From Dirofilaria immitis (Eukaryota > Nematoda > Chromadorea > Rhabditida > Onchocercidae): a DNA stretch of 64,000 nt. Below, in pieces: positions 52,301 to 64,000 of this stretch. The notes under the pieces are model-generated. The model saw only the letters and a program-made list of their open reading frames with translations, did not search any database and was not told the DNA's origin. Position 1 is the first letter of the stretch. The number at the start of each line of letters is the position of its first letter. Location: assembly GCA_024305405.1 (NCBI GenBank), contig JAKNDB010000086.1, forward strand, positions 1,115,001 to 1,179,000, read 5' to 3'. Both the position numbers and the translations under genes were made by a program.

Positions 52301-54057
52301 TCGGGATGCTCAGAAATGAAATCCAAATCTTTCAATGTTGGTGAAGCTTTTGCACGTTCGTGTTTCGATGCTAACCTTTTATAAGTGGATCCTTTTAAAT
52401 CATACTTTTCATGCATCATAACTGTTTGAGGTAGTAGATTATTCATTAATAACAGCCGGATATTTTGCCCAAACTCTGAAGCATAGTTATAGAGAAATTA
52501 TCAATTTTATAAAATGAATGAAATTTACAAATTTTCATTTTTAAGAAAACGACAACTAAGTTCAAATGTGACATGATAAGTTACCTGATAACAAAATAAT
52601 CCAAAGAATTTTGGCAATAAAGTATGTGGGTTTTGATTAAAATTCTGAAATATCTCAAATTAGCATTTATTAAAACACTTTAATACCATAAAGATGCAAG
52701 TAATGTGCAAATTAATCAGATGTAATTAAAAATTTTAAAAACTATCGTGAAAAAATAAGAGCATCAAGCATGCGAACCATGTAATAACCCGGAAGCAATT
52801 TTTCAGAAATTCCGCTTCTTTAGATTGTACTGTTTTGATTATAAATTGATCATCATGAGAGACATAAAAGATAGATCCAGATGCTCCAGCATTTGATAGT
52901 TCTTTCAGTGGAAACATACATACAGAACGCTGAAACCAACTACATAGAATACAGAAAACTCAACAATACGACAAAAACTACATCAGAAGATAAATATTAG
53001 AAAATCTTAAGTAGAAAATTTTGAGAAAAAATTCGAAAATTTTGTAAATCATTTAATAATCCCACCAAAAAATCAGCAGTTTTTATTGCAAAAGATCTCG
53101 AAAAGTTCGAAATGCAATTGGTGCATAAGTCTGGAATCGAAAATCACCATAATTGTGAGATGGTGTTGACTGTGATCCACTTCTACAACATAAATTATTT
53201 CTTTAAAGCATAACGCTAGTTATCCATATTATTAAAATATCTATTTGGATAGAGTTTAAAATCGAAAATAATCGAAACATTGTTGGTTACAGTGTCGAAA
53301 TGATAAAATTACAACATAGGAATGAAAAACTGTCTATTCCAAAAATATTTCTGAAAAACACAAAATTAGAATTTATTGAAGAAAAACATACGACGGAAAA
53401 GAAACAGTATGGACAACATCAAAATCCTGCAGTAAGAGATCTCTCTTTGGTATAGAAGCTAGTGAGCCTACTGAATTCGCAATACCCAGTTGTATTGCTC
53501 CCATTAACTGCATTGCTGGGAACACGTTTGTAGCTTACCTTAAGAAATGAAATGATTTTATATCGTAACAAAATCAAGCTAGGTATAATCGCTTTTATCA
53601 AAACAAAAATTTAACTATGTTCAGTTCATATGAATTAAATGCATAGATAACGAAAATCTTACTAAACCAGTTCAATTCCTATCAATAGCTTTAACGAGTA
53701 TCGAATATTTTACTCGTTTGTTGTTTCATCTGTTAATGTTTTCAATTAGCTTAATACCTCGCCCTGTCGATCTATGCGTCGGTGACCAATTTTTGCTTTT
53801 CATGCTCTTCTTGATTTCGTATCTCTTCTTCAGCTAAAGATACTCCAAACTTTAACTTTTGCATTCAGTACTTTAATTTACAGCGTGCTAACTCCAAATA
53901 AATGCTCATTAAGAAAATGAAACATAAGCCACCTGCTAAAGACTACATCACTCACCAGAAAAAGCGTTAACACGTAATGGCCTAGCATTAACTTGCTTCA
54001 CGAAATCCATGTTCAAAGTTACATCAGATGGAGAAATTTCGTCTTTTTAGAACCCAT
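49310..54057 (-). CDS. ppk-1: Type I phosphatidylinositol 4-phosphate 5-kinase (several frame breaks)
   Basis: At least thirteen exons: 53956-54057, 53758-53833, 53392-53538, 53066-53182, 52778-52929, 52585-52644, 52237-52475, 52037-52153, 51842-51912, 51583-51714, 51395-51479, 50001-50115, 49310-49412. They carry [53 protein letters not shown] (ATP-binding Lys), [36 protein letters not shown] (catalytic Asp), [10 protein letters not shown] (metal-binding Asp) and YAQRFITFL from the activation segment. The enzyme makes PI(4,5)P2 at the plasma membrane. Apparent missing bases: T5 54044, T5 53790, A4 53100, T5 52799, T4 52463, C2 51630; one apparent excess near 53504. Each fits exon phase. The last exons are less certain: reading past 49310 gives a stop at 49235, or there is a further exon I did not find. 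Confidence 0.95.
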
Positions 54058-55899
54058 TTGGCTAGATTTAGCAAAATTAACCTGCAACCAATCAATACCT
54101 ACTAAATCAATGATATATTGAAAAAAAGCATTGAAATTATGCCGCCAAAAATCTTCATCCTCTCAAATCCATTTCCCATTCTCGATCTGGCAAATACTGA
54201 ATTAATTATATCTGGAAAATCAATTTTCTTAAGTTCGACATTTTAAAGAAACTTATCACCGAAAAATAAACTTGCGTTTCAAAATTTAAAGAGAACCCTA
54301 AATTTTTACTAATAGAGAAATCATTGGAAAAGCTTCTAGTAAACACACAAATAATAATAGTGAATATTTGTCCCTTCAGTCCATAAAACTAAAAATAATG
54401 AATTAACTGTAAAACTTGATGAAAAACAATGATACAGTCCACCATAACAAGTTTTGCCCGGCCGTTAAAGGATGAAGGGACGCATATATGAATACATATA
54501 AGTGTCTGTAATATGATTCCTACAAAACATGTTAAGAATTCAAAAGAAACAAATTTCTAATAATACCTCAGATAATATAACACAATATATCGACAATGGC
54601 TCCAAGGAACAAATAGCTGCAAGAATACTTCAGAATTACCTCTCAGTATACCATACACCTGCAAAAATGGATTAAATAAATGTATTTGACTCATGTTATA
54701 TACGAGTGAATTTAAGTAAGATTTCAGTAAATTTAGAAAAAAATTTGATTAGTGCAAATATTCACGAAAAAGTACAGTCTTAAATATTTCGATATTTAAG
54801 ATGAAGCAATTTTAATTTAAACCACTTAATTATACATCAGTGTAACTTCTAAAAGTAGTTCTCAACAAAATATAAATCGAATAATAATGCTGAAAATTAG
54901 TCCTTCATGATTAGCTAAAAATAAAGCGAAAAATTGGCTTCTTGGGATGATCCAATGAAATCATCTTCATACAAGCAGAAAATACGCAACACTCAATATG
55001 ATTCGCACTCACCTCGACATACCCGAATATCCACCAAAATATCATCTGGTGACAAAGCGAATGACACAAACCAAACGCTCAACAATCAATCCGGATAGTA
55101 TCGCAATCGCGCCACGGTGACATAAACATTCCCTATGCTAGGACCACGTAAAATGTTTATTTTTAGATCTGTTGACGGAATGTGAACGAGGATTATAAAA
55201 AAGACATCAAAATTACAACAAATGCATCTTCGCAATATGCATAAGTACTATTTGCACATAGAGATCAGTGCTAATAAGACTAGCTTTGAAGAATTTCAAC
55301 GATTAATAACACAGATTGTTTCACCGAAGGAAGTAGCTTTCTCCCATAAAAAGACGAAACAATCCCTGCAACCCCACCTTAAACACGTAGGTGAGAAAGA
55401 TAATCGGAATTCCATTTTAAATTAAAATCTTGGCATTATGGAGCTCCAGTCGTTTTCAAGTGTTCCACTTTGAAATATTGGTCTGATACGAAAATTTCAT
55501 TTGTCCCTTAGCATACCATCTAATTTTTTATTGAATCTGATTTTTACACTCATCACAAAAGTAGTTGGATTGCTAACATCGAAAATATGAAATCTATTTT
55601 ATATTAAAATAAAAATACATATTATAAAACAAAGTCACTGTCGCATTCAGAATAATGAATTGTTTATAAAAACATCGTCGTATATCGATAATTCTCAAGG
55701 AATGAATATGAGTAATGTTGCTAAAACTAAAAGATTGCAACGAGGTAAAAATTTTATTCCATTTATACGGTACAAATTTAAAATTGAAAGAAGTTCGCTA
55801 TGTTGTCAACTTCGTCCCCTTTTATATAATAAAAAATTCAAGAGTGGTTTTCTCTTTCAGAAGTCGAAGATCATATTATAAAGAAAGAGATAACTCATT
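54058..55899. other. Intergenic region between two minus-strand genes
   Basis: About 1.8 kb between the PIP5K start and the end of the SAS-4-like gene. No ORF with family signature was found; short frames at 55222-55921 on the plus strand are partly the shadow of the downstream gene. It should include the PIP5K promoter and the 3' UTR of the SAS-4-like gene. Confidence 0.5.
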
Positions 55900-58800
55900 T
55901 TATAATTGGTTGAGTACATGAGACTGAGTGGCAGCAATAACTCTCGATCTTTTTCTAGCAACGGTGCCCCATTCAACACAATATTTTGGAAGTCTTCTAT
56001 TTAATGGATTTGATAAATGCTTCACTGTCCCAACATCCATAACGAGCATCGTGATACTTGTATCAATTAAATTTAGACGTACCTTTGTGTCACCACTTTT
56101 AAATCGATGTATCTAAAATTTCTTATCAGTGGTTGTAAGCAATTGTTAATGAAATTAATCATATGCTAAACTTTATTTTAAAACTCAGTGATATACGATA
56201 AGATGATATATGGTAATAAGCCAAGTAATGAGAAAAATGCCATTTGAGATCTAACACAAAAAAGTTTCTCTGAAGCAGTAACCAATAATAAAGTATTCTT
56301 GCAATAATCTAAAATTAGTTTATTCGAAAAAAATTCAAAATGTGCAGCACGGAGATTAAATATTAAAAAACTATGGTAAAAAATCAGCATCTTACTGTGT
56401 AATCCGGTGAACGCCATTCCACTGAATCATCGCTAGCAATATGATTAGCGTAAGAACCATCCATGCGATGACAAGAAGTCTGTGTTGTTCGATATTCTGT
56501 TTCTACTCCTCCATGTCCTCTGACACGAACTCTGCCATCCAATTCATAACTAAAATACTGTTTAAAAAAAGATGCATTAGAAAGTATGTTGTTTATTGCT
56601 AAACAACCGAGAGTGAAAATTAGCTTGAAAATTAGTCTTTATTAAACAAATATGGAATATATCTCCTTTTCCTTAAACAAAAAAATCGTGCTCAATTTGT
56701 TTTACTGAAAAATCTAAAGCGTGCATTTCGATGCGCACGGATCCTGATTTATCTTTGACAACCTCCATACGACGTCCACCAGGTGTTATCAAAGTAGTTT
56801 CACCTCCTTCGCGATAAATTTCTAACTGACCAGTTAAAAAATGTCGAACGAGCAATTTTCCTTCACCTACTTCAACGGTGGTTGCGCCCGCTTGTCCGTA
56901 ATAATTTACCTGCAAAGACAGAGAACAAAACTCAACATGAAAAAAAGACTTTCGAACAGAAAGCTAGAATCTAACAAAAGAAGTCAACTTTTAATACATA
57001 TGAGACGTCTTCCGGCTGCTGCAAATTTAAATGTATAAAAGTTTCTATTATAATTAATTCATTACATTTAAAGTGAGAGAATGACATTTAACAAAATACT
57101 ACAATATAAAATTATGAATATACACGAAATAAATCATGTATAAATCATTTCGAAATAACCTGATAAAGTTTGCTCGAATGTATCCAACGAGTGTCTGTAT
57201 TGCTATATTCATAAAAATGACAACCACAATGAGTTACAGTATAGACGGTAAAATCCTTCTCACTACGATACAATGATGCTTTTCCAATCATATTATTTTC
57301 AGTTAGAATTAATTGCTGCAAAAAAACAACAGTTTCTTCGGTACTTTCCTGAAAAACAAAAAACGAAAAACAAAAACAGAGACAAAAAATAAAAAATATG
57401 CAGTTAAACCATGTCAGAATTGGGAGGATTTAAAGCAGAGTGCACAGAAGGTGGTGAAGAAAAAGAAGCCATTGTTGCAAGAGGTTCATTCCATCGAACA
57501 TTTTTTCCCGAAGATACCGGTATAACTCTATGTTCAGCAACTATGACATCTTCATTATCGCTTATCGTATCTGTATTTTCAACAACATTTACAGTATTTT
57601 GTATTCTGCTTGGGACATTGCTAATCTGAAATGTATCAAATTTCATTAACATTGAATAATTATAATATTTTCAGCAAGTTGGCAATAAAAACTACCCAAA
57701 AAACTCTTTCAAATCGGTATTAATCGCCACATCGAAACTGAATTTTTATGTATAGTAACTTTATTTCTCATTCCAGTAAGGAAGCATTATAAAATTTATC
57801 TTTACATCTGCTGCAAGTGCAAATCATTACAAAACAAAACGAAGGAAATCTTGCTTCTGGACCTGACTGATATGTTTTCCACCATCCATTGAATTCGTTA
57901 TGAAAAATTTGTTATTCGAAATAGTCAAGTCTTTTGTAGTTGTCGTAACAGTTGCATTTTTGAAGCTCGAGCAATTGCCTGAGCAGAAAGAGAATTTTCA
58001 GCTAAGCGTCCTCGATGAGCTGCTTTATTTTTCTGAAAAGACACAATTTTAAAATAATGCCTTATTTAAAACATTAATCCTTTTCATTATTCTTTTAAAT
58101 ACTTCATGTAAGCAAGTCACTGAAAGCTACATTTTTAAATTGGAACAAAAGCAAATACATTTCTAAAACTTTGAACTTCATTGTTTAGCATTAGATATAT
58201 TCCTACCACTCCTTACTTCAGTTTTTTTATGACTTATTATTTTCTGTTCATTCAACATTTGTTTTAGATTGAACACTATCTCAGTTACGAATTGAAAATT
58301 CTAATCAGAACCCAGAAAATAAAAGTTTTGAAAATGGAGGATGTAGTGATCAATCGTCAGAAATTGGCAATTATTAATTGAGAGCAATTAGCGAAATCGA
58401 TTTTCCAACGCCTCGAGAGAAGTTACTAAAGAATTTAGGATGCTAAAGAACTTGGGATTAATTATTCTAAGAACTTAGGAAAGATTAAAATGCTTAGTAT
58501 TTAGAATCGAACTAACCGACAATTAAAAAAACTGCCTTACAATATCTTTGCTTCCTTATTCTGTGTAACAATAATAAATTATTTCTTAAGTGAAAGGTAA
58601 TAAAAAGTGGACCTATAAGACAACCAGAACGACTTTTCAATATCTGGCGAACAAATTCCAAAGCACTTTTACAGTCAAATTTGCATCAAAAACGTAATAA
58701 TCTTAACCTGGTAATCTGTTGCTAAGGAATCGTGACGAAATAGTTCTCTCTCAGAGATATCTTTAAGAATCAATTATCAGATGCACTATAATACATGAAG

Positions 58801-61800
58801 AAAAGAACAAATTCTAGTCAATAGAAAGAGCTTAATTCTTCATAAGATCTGACCATATTCTGGGCAAAATTTATTGGCACATTCTTCAAAGTTGGAAGAA
58901 TGTGCCAATAAATTTCACTTTATCCGCATTTCACTTAATTCTTAACCAACCGATAACCAGTTTTTCAAACATATGGACAATTTTTGGATGAAAATGACTT
59001 TCACAATCAATAAAAAGTAGAATTGTTTCCCAAGAGTTCTTTAAATCCGAAGCATTATAGTAATTTAAAATTCACGATTTGAAATCGAAGCCAGGAAACA
59101 GATATTCGTGGTAGAAAAAGAATGTTACAAAATTCAACAAACCGTAATGACTTCAATTCGTTTTTCCAAACGTGCTTTTTCGCTCTTCAATTGCTCAATA
59201 ATTTCATTCTTTTCTTTTAAAACTGTATTGCTTTTTCTGATTTGCATTCTTAACTCACTGCGCTGTCGATCAAAATCTCGCACCATTATACGAAGATCGC
59301 TTATCTGAAAAAAGGTTCTAAGAATTTTTATTTTAGTCAAGAAATAACCTACAGCATTTATCAAAATATTCTTGAATATACACTTTCCAAGTACTTTTAT
59401 TTTAATATACAGATTTCAGATTAGCTGAATACTTCCTATATTTTACATAAAACAAATGCATAACTGTAGTAACTGAAAATTTAGACCCAAAAAATATGGA
59501 CAAAACATAAATCGATATTCACCTGTTCCTTAAGCAAATTTACGAAGGCAGTATCACTACCATCCTTCTGTTTTCGCTGTTGATTTAAAATGGAATTTTC
59601 CTGTCTCAAACGTTCAATATCAGCATTGCGTATTTTCTCTGCTTCCTCTTTTAAAGCAAAATTTTCTAGTTGTGTTTGTTTATCATCTTCCAACTGCAAA
59701 ATTCGTTTTTTCAGTTCATTCACTTGCTGACGAAAAAATTCGTTTTCTTGTAGTGCTTCATCGAAAATTTCTTCCAGCTGAAAGTTAACAATAATAAACT
59801 GAGAATTGAAAGACTTACAGAAACAAATATTTCGATAGAGAAAGAATACTTCATGCATATCACCTGACGTATGATGGCATTCTCATGAATAAAAAAACAC
59901 AATACAGCAAAATAATCAAATCACAGCAATTTAGTAACATAACACATTATAACAAGAAAAAACACTGACGATGAAACAGATGTTTCAGATGAATTCACAT
60001 CCATTCTGAAACGAATAATGAATATTAAATTATTACTTGGAGAGAAAATTAATACTTGGACTACTTGAAGTTAATAATGAATCTATCAACAAGACAGCCT
60101 AAGAACAACACAGGAAATCCTAAAAAAAACTAACCCAAGATTATAGATAAATATCCCTTTCTCAAATAGGCTTCATTCAGTCCTTCTCAAACTCGCTTAA
60201 TTTTGTTTTAAAAAGATTCAGTCTTGTTTTAAAAATAAATACGCACCTTTTCATATTCGTGATGGCGGCACTCCCTTGCAAGATTTATATGAGCAATGAG
60301 ATCTTTCAATTGTTTTGCAAGGTTCCGTTCCGTCACGCTACTTCCCATGGTCTTTCGAATTTTCCGTAAGTTCATTAATTTAATAATTTAACTATTTCAA
60401 GACCTATTTTTGCAAACATTTCAACAAATAAATATGAACAACATTAAGAATCTTGCATACTGCTATTGCCAATATCTTATTAGAAGAGTCTTGCTAAAAA
60501 GCGCCAGATAAAAATCTTTCCGTTGCCCATAAAATAGCAGTTCTAACAAAAAAAAAAAAAAATGATTTTCGCAAGTAAGGTAATGCTACCTTTCCTTCTG
60601 AAATATTTTTCGAAATTTGGTTTTCCAAAGATGTTTCTAACAACATAGTATTTGCTTTTTTACATTATTTTCAATTTTCTTTACATGAGCGTAAACATCA
60701 CCCTCTATTTCCTGCAAATTATTTAGCATGATCTTCAGTGTTTCGTGTTTAAAAAATTGGAAATGAATAACTTAACAAAGATTATATGCTAAAAACCTAT
60801 ATTAATAAATAAATCTGACTTCACTAAAAATAGATGATAATCTTTCTTGCATAGCATGTGATTTTCTTTGTATTTCTGAAAAAAAATTCATTATTTAAGC
60901 ATAATTATGAGAATACTAATTGATATCTATATCCGAATTTTCAAATTTAGAGCTCTAAAATTACATTCACAATAAAAAAAAAAGATAATTTAAGCGCGGG
61001 AAAAGTTTACCTTCTGGAGATCTTCTATTCATGAAATTTATGAAATATGGAATTTCCTTTGAAATTTGACCCAATATTTCATTTGAGCTTGAAGGTGATG
61101 AAAATTCTTCTTTGCAGAAGTCGAATAAATAGGAAGTTCCTAGTAAAAATGAAAATAATTAAATAAATCACGAGTTTATAGAGATATCGAAGTAGGCGAT
61201 AGCTTAATTCAATATCTCTATAATTGAATTACATTACCGTTTTCTTCATTGCCTCTGATGTAAATTCGCTGATAACACGTCGCCAGTGGCGCGATCTTGT
61301 GCCATCGGTGTCTTGAGAGTTCTCGGATGTCTCTGGTAAAATCACATCACCTACTTGAGATTCTATGCGTTCAAGATTTCCGGCAATCAGAGCCTTCTAC
61401 TGATGTACTGGTTGACACTGAAATATATGTATATATATATTACATGAGAGATACAAAGACAGAGAACATAAGTTAATTTACAAGCTAATTTTAAAATGGC
61501 AAGCAAAAATTGAAAAATTAAGTACTTTTCTGCATGATGCGGTCATTACTACCAAAATTACTCGATGATGGAGAAGCCATATTAGTTTCATTGATTGAAA
61601 AACTACTCAAATCATGGATTATTGACGGTGCACTGCGACTGTTTTGAATTTCTAAAACTGCGAATCGAATATAACATAACAGTGGTAGTAACTTTTTTAA
61701 TATTACTAAAAAGTATAAACATAAACTTGATGAAGCCGCTGAATTGCTGTTACTGCAATCAGTAACGTCTAATACCACCGATTCAATGCCATCGTCTTTT

Positions 61801-62282
61801 CTATTATTGTTTGGGCTAAGAATCACTGAACAAGCATCTTCCGGACAACCGCTATCGATTGTGCCAGCCGTATACGGACGATTTAAATCCTCGACTTTAT
61901 TATCATCTAAAAGAATACGAAAAAATCTGATATAGCTGGAGTTCATTTATCAAAAACAATTAGGCGTACTGCGCACTCAGTAATTAATGTCTAACAGCAC
62001 TTTCAAGTTTTAAAATCAACCAATTTATTGATGAAGATTTTCTAGAATAAGCTTCTAAAACTTTTGAACTTACTAGCAGGTCTCTGATTGGATTGTTGCT
62101 CCACAATGTTTTTTCGTATTGGGTAATGTATTTTTTCCTGCAATGAGTCGAGACAATGTGATAGATTGATAAAATTTCATCCAAACTGCGTGATAGATTG
62201 ATAAAATTGCACCAAAACTTACCATTAGTCGTCCTGAAATACCGCTACGTTTCCTCAAAAACGGTTTCGGCGGATGCACCAT
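55900..62282 (-). CDS. Coiled-coil protein with beta-rich C-terminus, probable SAS-4/CPAP centriole assembly factor
   Basis: Exons from the 5' end: 62223-62282, 62074-62137, 61727-61906, 61526-61657, 61238-61417, about 61010-61139, 60820-60875, 60590-60711, 60247-60351, 59864-59881 (18-base micro-exon, tentative), 59523-59777, 59143-59304, 57863-58032, 57410-57625, 57160-57348, 56706-56909, 56396-56557, 55900-56112; about 872 residues. The start MVHPPKPFLRKRSGISGRLM resembles the PFLKRGxGL motif of CPAP/TCP10 proteins. Then come Ser/Asn-rich sequence, a coiled coil (LEEIFDEALQENEFF to LLKEQ; ISDLRIMVRDFDRQ to EKRIEVIT), and a C-terminus of short Gly-separated strands (TGQLEIYREGGETTLITPGG). 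That order and size fit SAS-4, which scaffolds centriolar microtubules. Family identity is inferred from layout and one motif. Missing bases are at T4 61240, T6 60656 and T5 57957, with an excess near 61395. Confidence 0.5.
58867..58915. repeat. Perfect 21-bp inverted repeat in an intron
   Basis: Arms 58867-58887 and 58895-58915 are exact reverse complements around a 7-base loop (AAAGTTG). It lies in the long intron of the SAS-4-like gene. No coding role is visible. Confidence 0.9.
60547..60561. repeat. Poly-A run in an intron
   Basis: About 15 consecutive A residues in an intron of the SAS-4-like gene. It is a simple repeat. Confidence 0.85.
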
Positions 62283-63036
62283 TGAGAACAGATCAGATCA
62301 CCTAAAAGCAATGCTATATATCAAACTCTTATAAAAATATTTTCCCAAGTTTCAAAAAGACATAAAGGAACTACAATAGAAAGACCGAAAACTAACAAAA
62401 TTTTAAGGAAAATCGTTCAGGAAGAAAATAAAGCATGCTGTGGAAAGCAAAATAATATGTTGCAAGAAATTTAGAATTTTCCAAATGACATGCTTGTATC
62501 AAACAGAAATAATTAAGAATGAAGATAGAGATGACGCAAAAGAAAAGGCGACAAAAATGATAAAAATCGCGATAATTATTCCGAGAAGAATATCAACGAC
62601 TTGTGGAGCCGGAAAATGATATGTAATCGACATGGCCGTCGGTCACTACACATTTGATTTCACGATGCTAATCCTTCAAAGACAACAGGAACATTCCTGG
62701 ATACATCAGTCATTCTACACCATCTTTTACTTACTTATTTGTAAAAAATAGGGATAGCCGCGTAAAACCATTCGGCCAAATGGATGGACTACATTGAGCA
62801 GATATTACTGATAGATGTGGTGCGTAAGTGATTGCTATTTGCTGATTGGGGCGGGTGTTGTGTGTCAGTGTCTTTTATAAAGATTCCGAATTCATTCACT
62901 TTTTAAACATTATATTCCAGTGGAAGTGATCGGTCTTATCCAATTTAGTTACCTCATTGGAGTTGCTTACTTTTTGACTGTCTCTTCCATATATAACTCA
63001 AGTTATCTGGCATAATTCTACTTGTTTTCAGCTGTG
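62283..63036. promoter_or_regulatory. Candidate bidirectional promoter between SAS-4-like and FYV7-like genes
   Basis: The two genes start head to head about 750 bases apart. Near 62841-62856 lies GCTGATTGGGGCGGG, an inverted CCAAT box fused to a GC box, unusual in this AT-rich sequence. A TTTTCAG acceptor at 63030 is 6 bases before the plus-strand ATG and is a likely trans-splice site. Promoter function is an inference from position and motif. Confidence 0.4.
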
Positions 63037-63648
63037 ATGGCAAGCAATAATGTGGAAGCTGAGACATTTGAGATTTCTTCAACCAGTTACCAATACCCAT
63101 CGAACTCTTTTCAGAGGTCTCAAGTTCTTTTTTTCTAGTCCGTAGAATGAAATCCGCCTCGGATGCTTTTACTTAATTATACTGGTGATATACATTCTTT
63201 GTATTTTGTTCCTACAAATCGTTAACTCATAGAGGACGCAATGAAAATCTGTATTCCTTATCGGACGTTCATGGCGACAAATAACGGGTTTTTGTTTCAT
63301 CTACAGTGCAATTGGACAAAATTTCCATTAGCATTGAGCATTGTGGATTGGAATAGTTTGCATTGAGAATATTCTCGTATATGAATTATGCTTCAGAAAG
63401 AGAAGACGTTTACATGCTAATCAACGTGCGCAACTTATTTATCAGAAAATTGTAGCAGAACGAAAAGCTGAGAAAGAAAAACGTCAATTGGAAAGAGAAA
63501 AGAGGCAAAAAGCTTCGGAAAGTTATTCCTCAATTAAACGGAAAATGAATAAGGCATTATCAAAAAGAACAAACGAGGACAGCCAAATCTCAATGCTCAA
63601 ATTGAAGTTTTATTGGAGAAGATTGAAAAACAAATGGAAAAATCATAA
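63037..63648 (+). CDS. FYV7/CCDC59-family rRNA-processing protein (one frame break)
   Basis: Two exons, 63037-63116 and 63397-63648, join in phase (AG|A) to give about 110 residues. The first reads MASNNVEAETFEISS. The second is very basic and helical (KRRRLHANQRAQLIYQ, then ERKAEKEKRQLEREKRQK). It ends, after one added base in the A5 run at 63562-63566, in KRGQPNLNAQIEVLLEKIEKQ followed by a stop. The KKxKRGQPNLN...LLxKI signature is typical of the FYV7/CCDC59 (TAP26) family, nucleolar proteins of small-subunit ribosome maturation. Without the added base the frame runs to 63751 through a hydrophobic, AT-driven tail that does not look coding. The family name rests on the C-terminal motif recalled from memory. 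Confidence 0.75.
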
Positions 63649-64000
63649 CTATCTTCCGTTTTTCGTCTCAAAGTTAAAAGTTACAGCCAAAATATTGTTA
63701 TTGTATTTTGATTTGAAACCTTTGATTTTACGTTCTATAACTGTTCTGTAACTAAAATAAATACTCAGAAAAAACAGTTTCATCGAATTTTCTGCGTTAA
63801 TTCAAATGGCAGAACCAACTCTTACTTTACTTTGATGTTCTAACTGCAACTACAAGAGCATACTTCACTGATAACACTTGGGCCAACAACATATTCATCT
63901 AAATTCAAATTTCACTAACAATGCGTTATTTATTATCAAACATAGATACAGTGACTATATACATCATCATTTCAAATTTCAGTTTATGAATTTGGATAAA

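Noticed and set aside
55660..56116. Plus-strand ORFs of 62-73 codons
   Set aside because: The part from 55900 is antisense to the last exon of the SAS-4-like gene, which has a far better coding pattern; the rest has no support.
61984..62282. Other minus-strand frames around the first SAS-4-like exons
   Set aside because: They read through the GTAAGT donors at 62222 and 62073 or use a different frame of exon 2. The chosen frame (EKIHYPIRKNIVEQQ) fits phase with both neighbours.

Overview
The window looks like nuclear DNA of a nematode, most likely clade III / filarial-like. It is AT-rich, its genes are split into short exons by introns of tens to hundreds of bases ending in TTTCAG or TTTTAG, and several coding starts sit just after such an acceptor, as expected for spliced-leader trans-splicing. 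The predicted proteins resemble worm versions of conserved eukaryotic genes. Species is not determinable by eye. I rebuilt gene models by joining exons by hand, using splice signals, phase and remembered family alignments; no search was run.

Layout. 146-475 (-): one membrane-protein exon cut by the window edge. 5721-7368 (+): WAC-like WW adapter. 7811-8966 (-) MIX23 and 9652-9936 (-) MIC10, two mitochondrial proteins in tandem. 11512-13918 (+): PTPN1/2-type tyrosine phosphatase with an ER tail anchor. 15444-18856 (+): RAE1 mRNA-export WD40 protein. 18877-24674: gene-poor, with an LTR-like island and a perfect hairpin. 24675-28957 (-): neuronal calcium sensor. 30752-40736 (+): four genes head to tail, katanin p60, ERCC1, NUBP1 and mitochondrial ketoacyl synthase OXSM. 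41460-44972 (-): synaptotagmin 4/11-like. 45300-47950: orphan ORFs. 49310-54057 (-): type I PIP5K. 55900-62282 (-): coiled-coil protein, probably SAS-4/CPAP. 63037-63648 (+): FYV7/CCDC59-family ribosome biogenesis protein.

Themes. Several genes act at membranes or in neurons (calcium sensor, synaptotagmin, PIP5K), on microtubules and centrioles (katanin, SAS-4-like), or in mitochondrial and Fe-S biology (MIX23, MIC10, NUBP1, OXSM). The tandem genes at 30.7-40.7 kb and 7.8-9.9 kb are operon candidates.

The strongest unexpected signal is a systematic one. From 12.5 kb to the right end, ten otherwise well-conserved genes carry about 24 single-base shortfalls, nearly all inside short homopolymers, plus three apparent one-base excesses. 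Adding or removing one base at each site restores family sequence and makes every exon length fit its splice phase. This is best explained by uncorrected homopolymer errors in the assembly, not by mass pseudogenisation. I did not find a clearly novel biological system.
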